Of a DNA stretch of 6,782 nt, positions 5,983 to 6,782 are shown piece after piece. Position 1 is the first letter of the stretch, and each line of letters begins with the position of its first letter. Under the pieces are notes generated by a model that saw nothing but the letters and a program-made list of their open reading frames with translations, was not told the origin of the DNA and ran no database searches. A program made the position numbers and the translations under genes. Source of the DNA: Akkermansiaceae bacterium (lineage in GTDB: Bacteria; Verrucomicrobiota; Verrucomicrobiia; Verrucomicrobiales; Akkermansiaceae); contig JARFPV010000191.1 in the NCBI GenBank assembly GCA_029288115.1, positions 1-6,782 on the forward strand, written 5' to 3'.

Positions 5983-6782
5983 TACGGCTGTGGATCCTTC
6001 TCCTTAGGGGTTTCTTCGGTCAGTCCCATTGCCTTGGCTCGTTTCGCCCAGAGGTTTCTCGCGAGCACCTGCATGTCTTCGTTGCGATCAGCTTCATCGA
6101 CAATCTCCATACCTAAGAGGGTTTCCACGACGTCTTCCATGGAAACAATCCCATCCATACCACCGAACTCATCGACGACCAACATGAGCTGTTGCTTTTC
6201 CTGAGTCATGATCTTAAACGCGTGGTAGATGGAATCAGTGCCGGTGATCGCCTTGATAGGCCGGATGAAGTCAATCAAGGTCTTGTCCGATTCCTCATCA
6301 CGGATTCTGGCAGACATGATGTCGCTCTTGAGAACAAAGCCTGTGATGTCGTCACGATCTTGATCGTAAACCGGCACACGCGAGAATGGTTTCGGCATTG
6401 CTTCTGTTAGAAACTGCTCCGCCGTGGTGGTTTGGTCCAGGGTGTAAACCACGGTGCGCGGCGTCATGATATCGCGCACTTTGGTGGATTTGAACATAAA
6501 CAGATTCTGTAGGATTTTACTTTCCTCATCCTCGAGTTCACCGGTCTGGGAGCCGACCTCAGCCATGGCGGCGAGCTCTGCGCGACTGACACCGTGGCTT
6601 TCGCCGTGACCGCCGAGCAGTTTGGTGATCAGCTTAAGAACCGGTTGTGGCCATGGGGGAAGGTAGGTGAGGACCCAGATCATGATCCGTAGGATATAGG
6701 TAGTGGGTGCAGCAAGAACCCGCCACAGCTTGGCTCCGAGTGTTTTTGGAATGATCTCTGATAAAATGAGCACCAGCAGGGT
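5982..6782 (-). CDS. CNNM transmembrane / CBS-pair protein (CorC-like), C-terminal part (5' end beyond window)
   Basis: The frame stays open to the right edge, giving 266 residues of a longer protein. It starts within the last part of a CNNM (DUF21) membrane domain: LILSEIIPKTLGAK is the conserved end motif, followed by a hydrophobic segment YILRIMIWVLTYLP. A charged linker leads to two CBS repeats: the first runs from VRDIMTPRTVVY to GFVLKSDI, the second from FIRPIKAI to DEFGGMDGIVSMEDVVETLLG. Proteins of this family are inner-membrane Mg2+/Co2+ transport or efflux components whose CBS pair senses Mg-ATP. The protein stops about 40 residues after CBS2 with a basic then acidic tail, so the CorC_HlyC C-terminal domain of CorC and YfjD is absent. 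Shorter relatives without it exist, so this need not be a truncation. It converges on the hydrolase gene with a 34-bp gap. Confidence 0.9.
   Translation of the reverse strand, partial: TLLVLILSEIIPKTLGAKLWRVLAAPTTYILRIMIWVLTYLPPWPQPVLKLITKLLGGHGESHGVSRAELAAMAEVGSQTGELEDEESKILQNLFMFKSTKVRDIMTPRTVVYTLDQTTTAEQFLTEAMPKPFSRVPVYDQDRDDITGFVLKSDIMSARIRDEESDKTLIDFIRPIKAITGTDSIYHAFKIMTQEKQQLMLVVDEFGGMDGIVSMEDVVETLLGMEIVDEADRNEDMQVLARNLWAKRAKAMGLTEETPKEKDPQP
6405..6413 (-). repeat. TTTCTAACA motif, copy 6 (minus orientation)
   Basis: It is in sense orientation in the CNNM gene, read TTT CTA ACA (FLT) within the first CBS repeat. Confidence 0.45.

Noticed and set aside
6121..6148. GTTTCCACGACG and TTCCATGGAA in the CNNM gene as parS variants
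   Set aside because: The first is only a half-site, and the second lacks the CACGTG-type core and spacing. They look like chance palindromes in coding sequence.

Overview
This window looks like ordinary chromosomal DNA from a moderately GC-rich Gram-negative bacterium. I think Verrucomicrobiota (Verrucomicrobiae / Akkermansiaceae-like) is most likely, but this rests on recalled family resemblance. The main supports are the HflX start (MFEVRDKPEMVERALL), the secreted protein with a signal peptide, Pro/Lys linker and peptidoglycan-binding-like domain, and a lipoprotein hydrolase with the C-terminal beta module I associate with Planctomycetes/Verrucomicrobia. Several genes lack a Shine-Dalgarno sequence, while hflX has a strong one. 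No tRNA, rRNA, CRISPR array, insertion sequence or phage gene was seen.

Layout. Positions 1-2333 hold a minus-strand run read right to left: uspA (2333-1881), hflX (1824-505) and a truncated secreted cell-wall protein (435 to the left edge). The spacers are 56 and 69 bp, so co-transcription is possible. A 158-bp divergent region (2334-2491) separates uspA from mnmG (2492-4384, plus strand). A 249-bp spacer rich in inverted repeats (4385-4633) leads to a lipoprotein alpha/beta hydrolase (4634-5947, plus). This gene converges, 34 bp away, on a CNNM/CBS-domain membrane protein (6782-5982, minus) that is cut by the right edge.

The genes do not form one pathway. They are a stress-response pair (UspA, the ribosome-rescue GTPase HflX), a tRNA wobble-modification enzyme (MnmG), and envelope proteins. 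No gene here points to a new enzymatic system.

Two non-coding signals stand out. First, three parS-like ParB-binding sites lie at 2423-2438, 3063-3078 and 3285-3300, one just upstream of mnmG and two inside it. Both internal sites are perfect 14-bp palindromes encoding the same peptide, FHVE, and one sits in an approximately 31-residue insertion absent from E. coli MnmG. This suggests that mnmG carries part of the chromosome's centromere-like region, probably near oriC. Second, the 9-mer TTTCTAACA (or its complement) occurs six times, and its 7-base core nine times, in several genes, both strands and different reading frames. That is far above random expectation and resembles the behaviour of a genome-wide iterated motif such as an uptake sequence.
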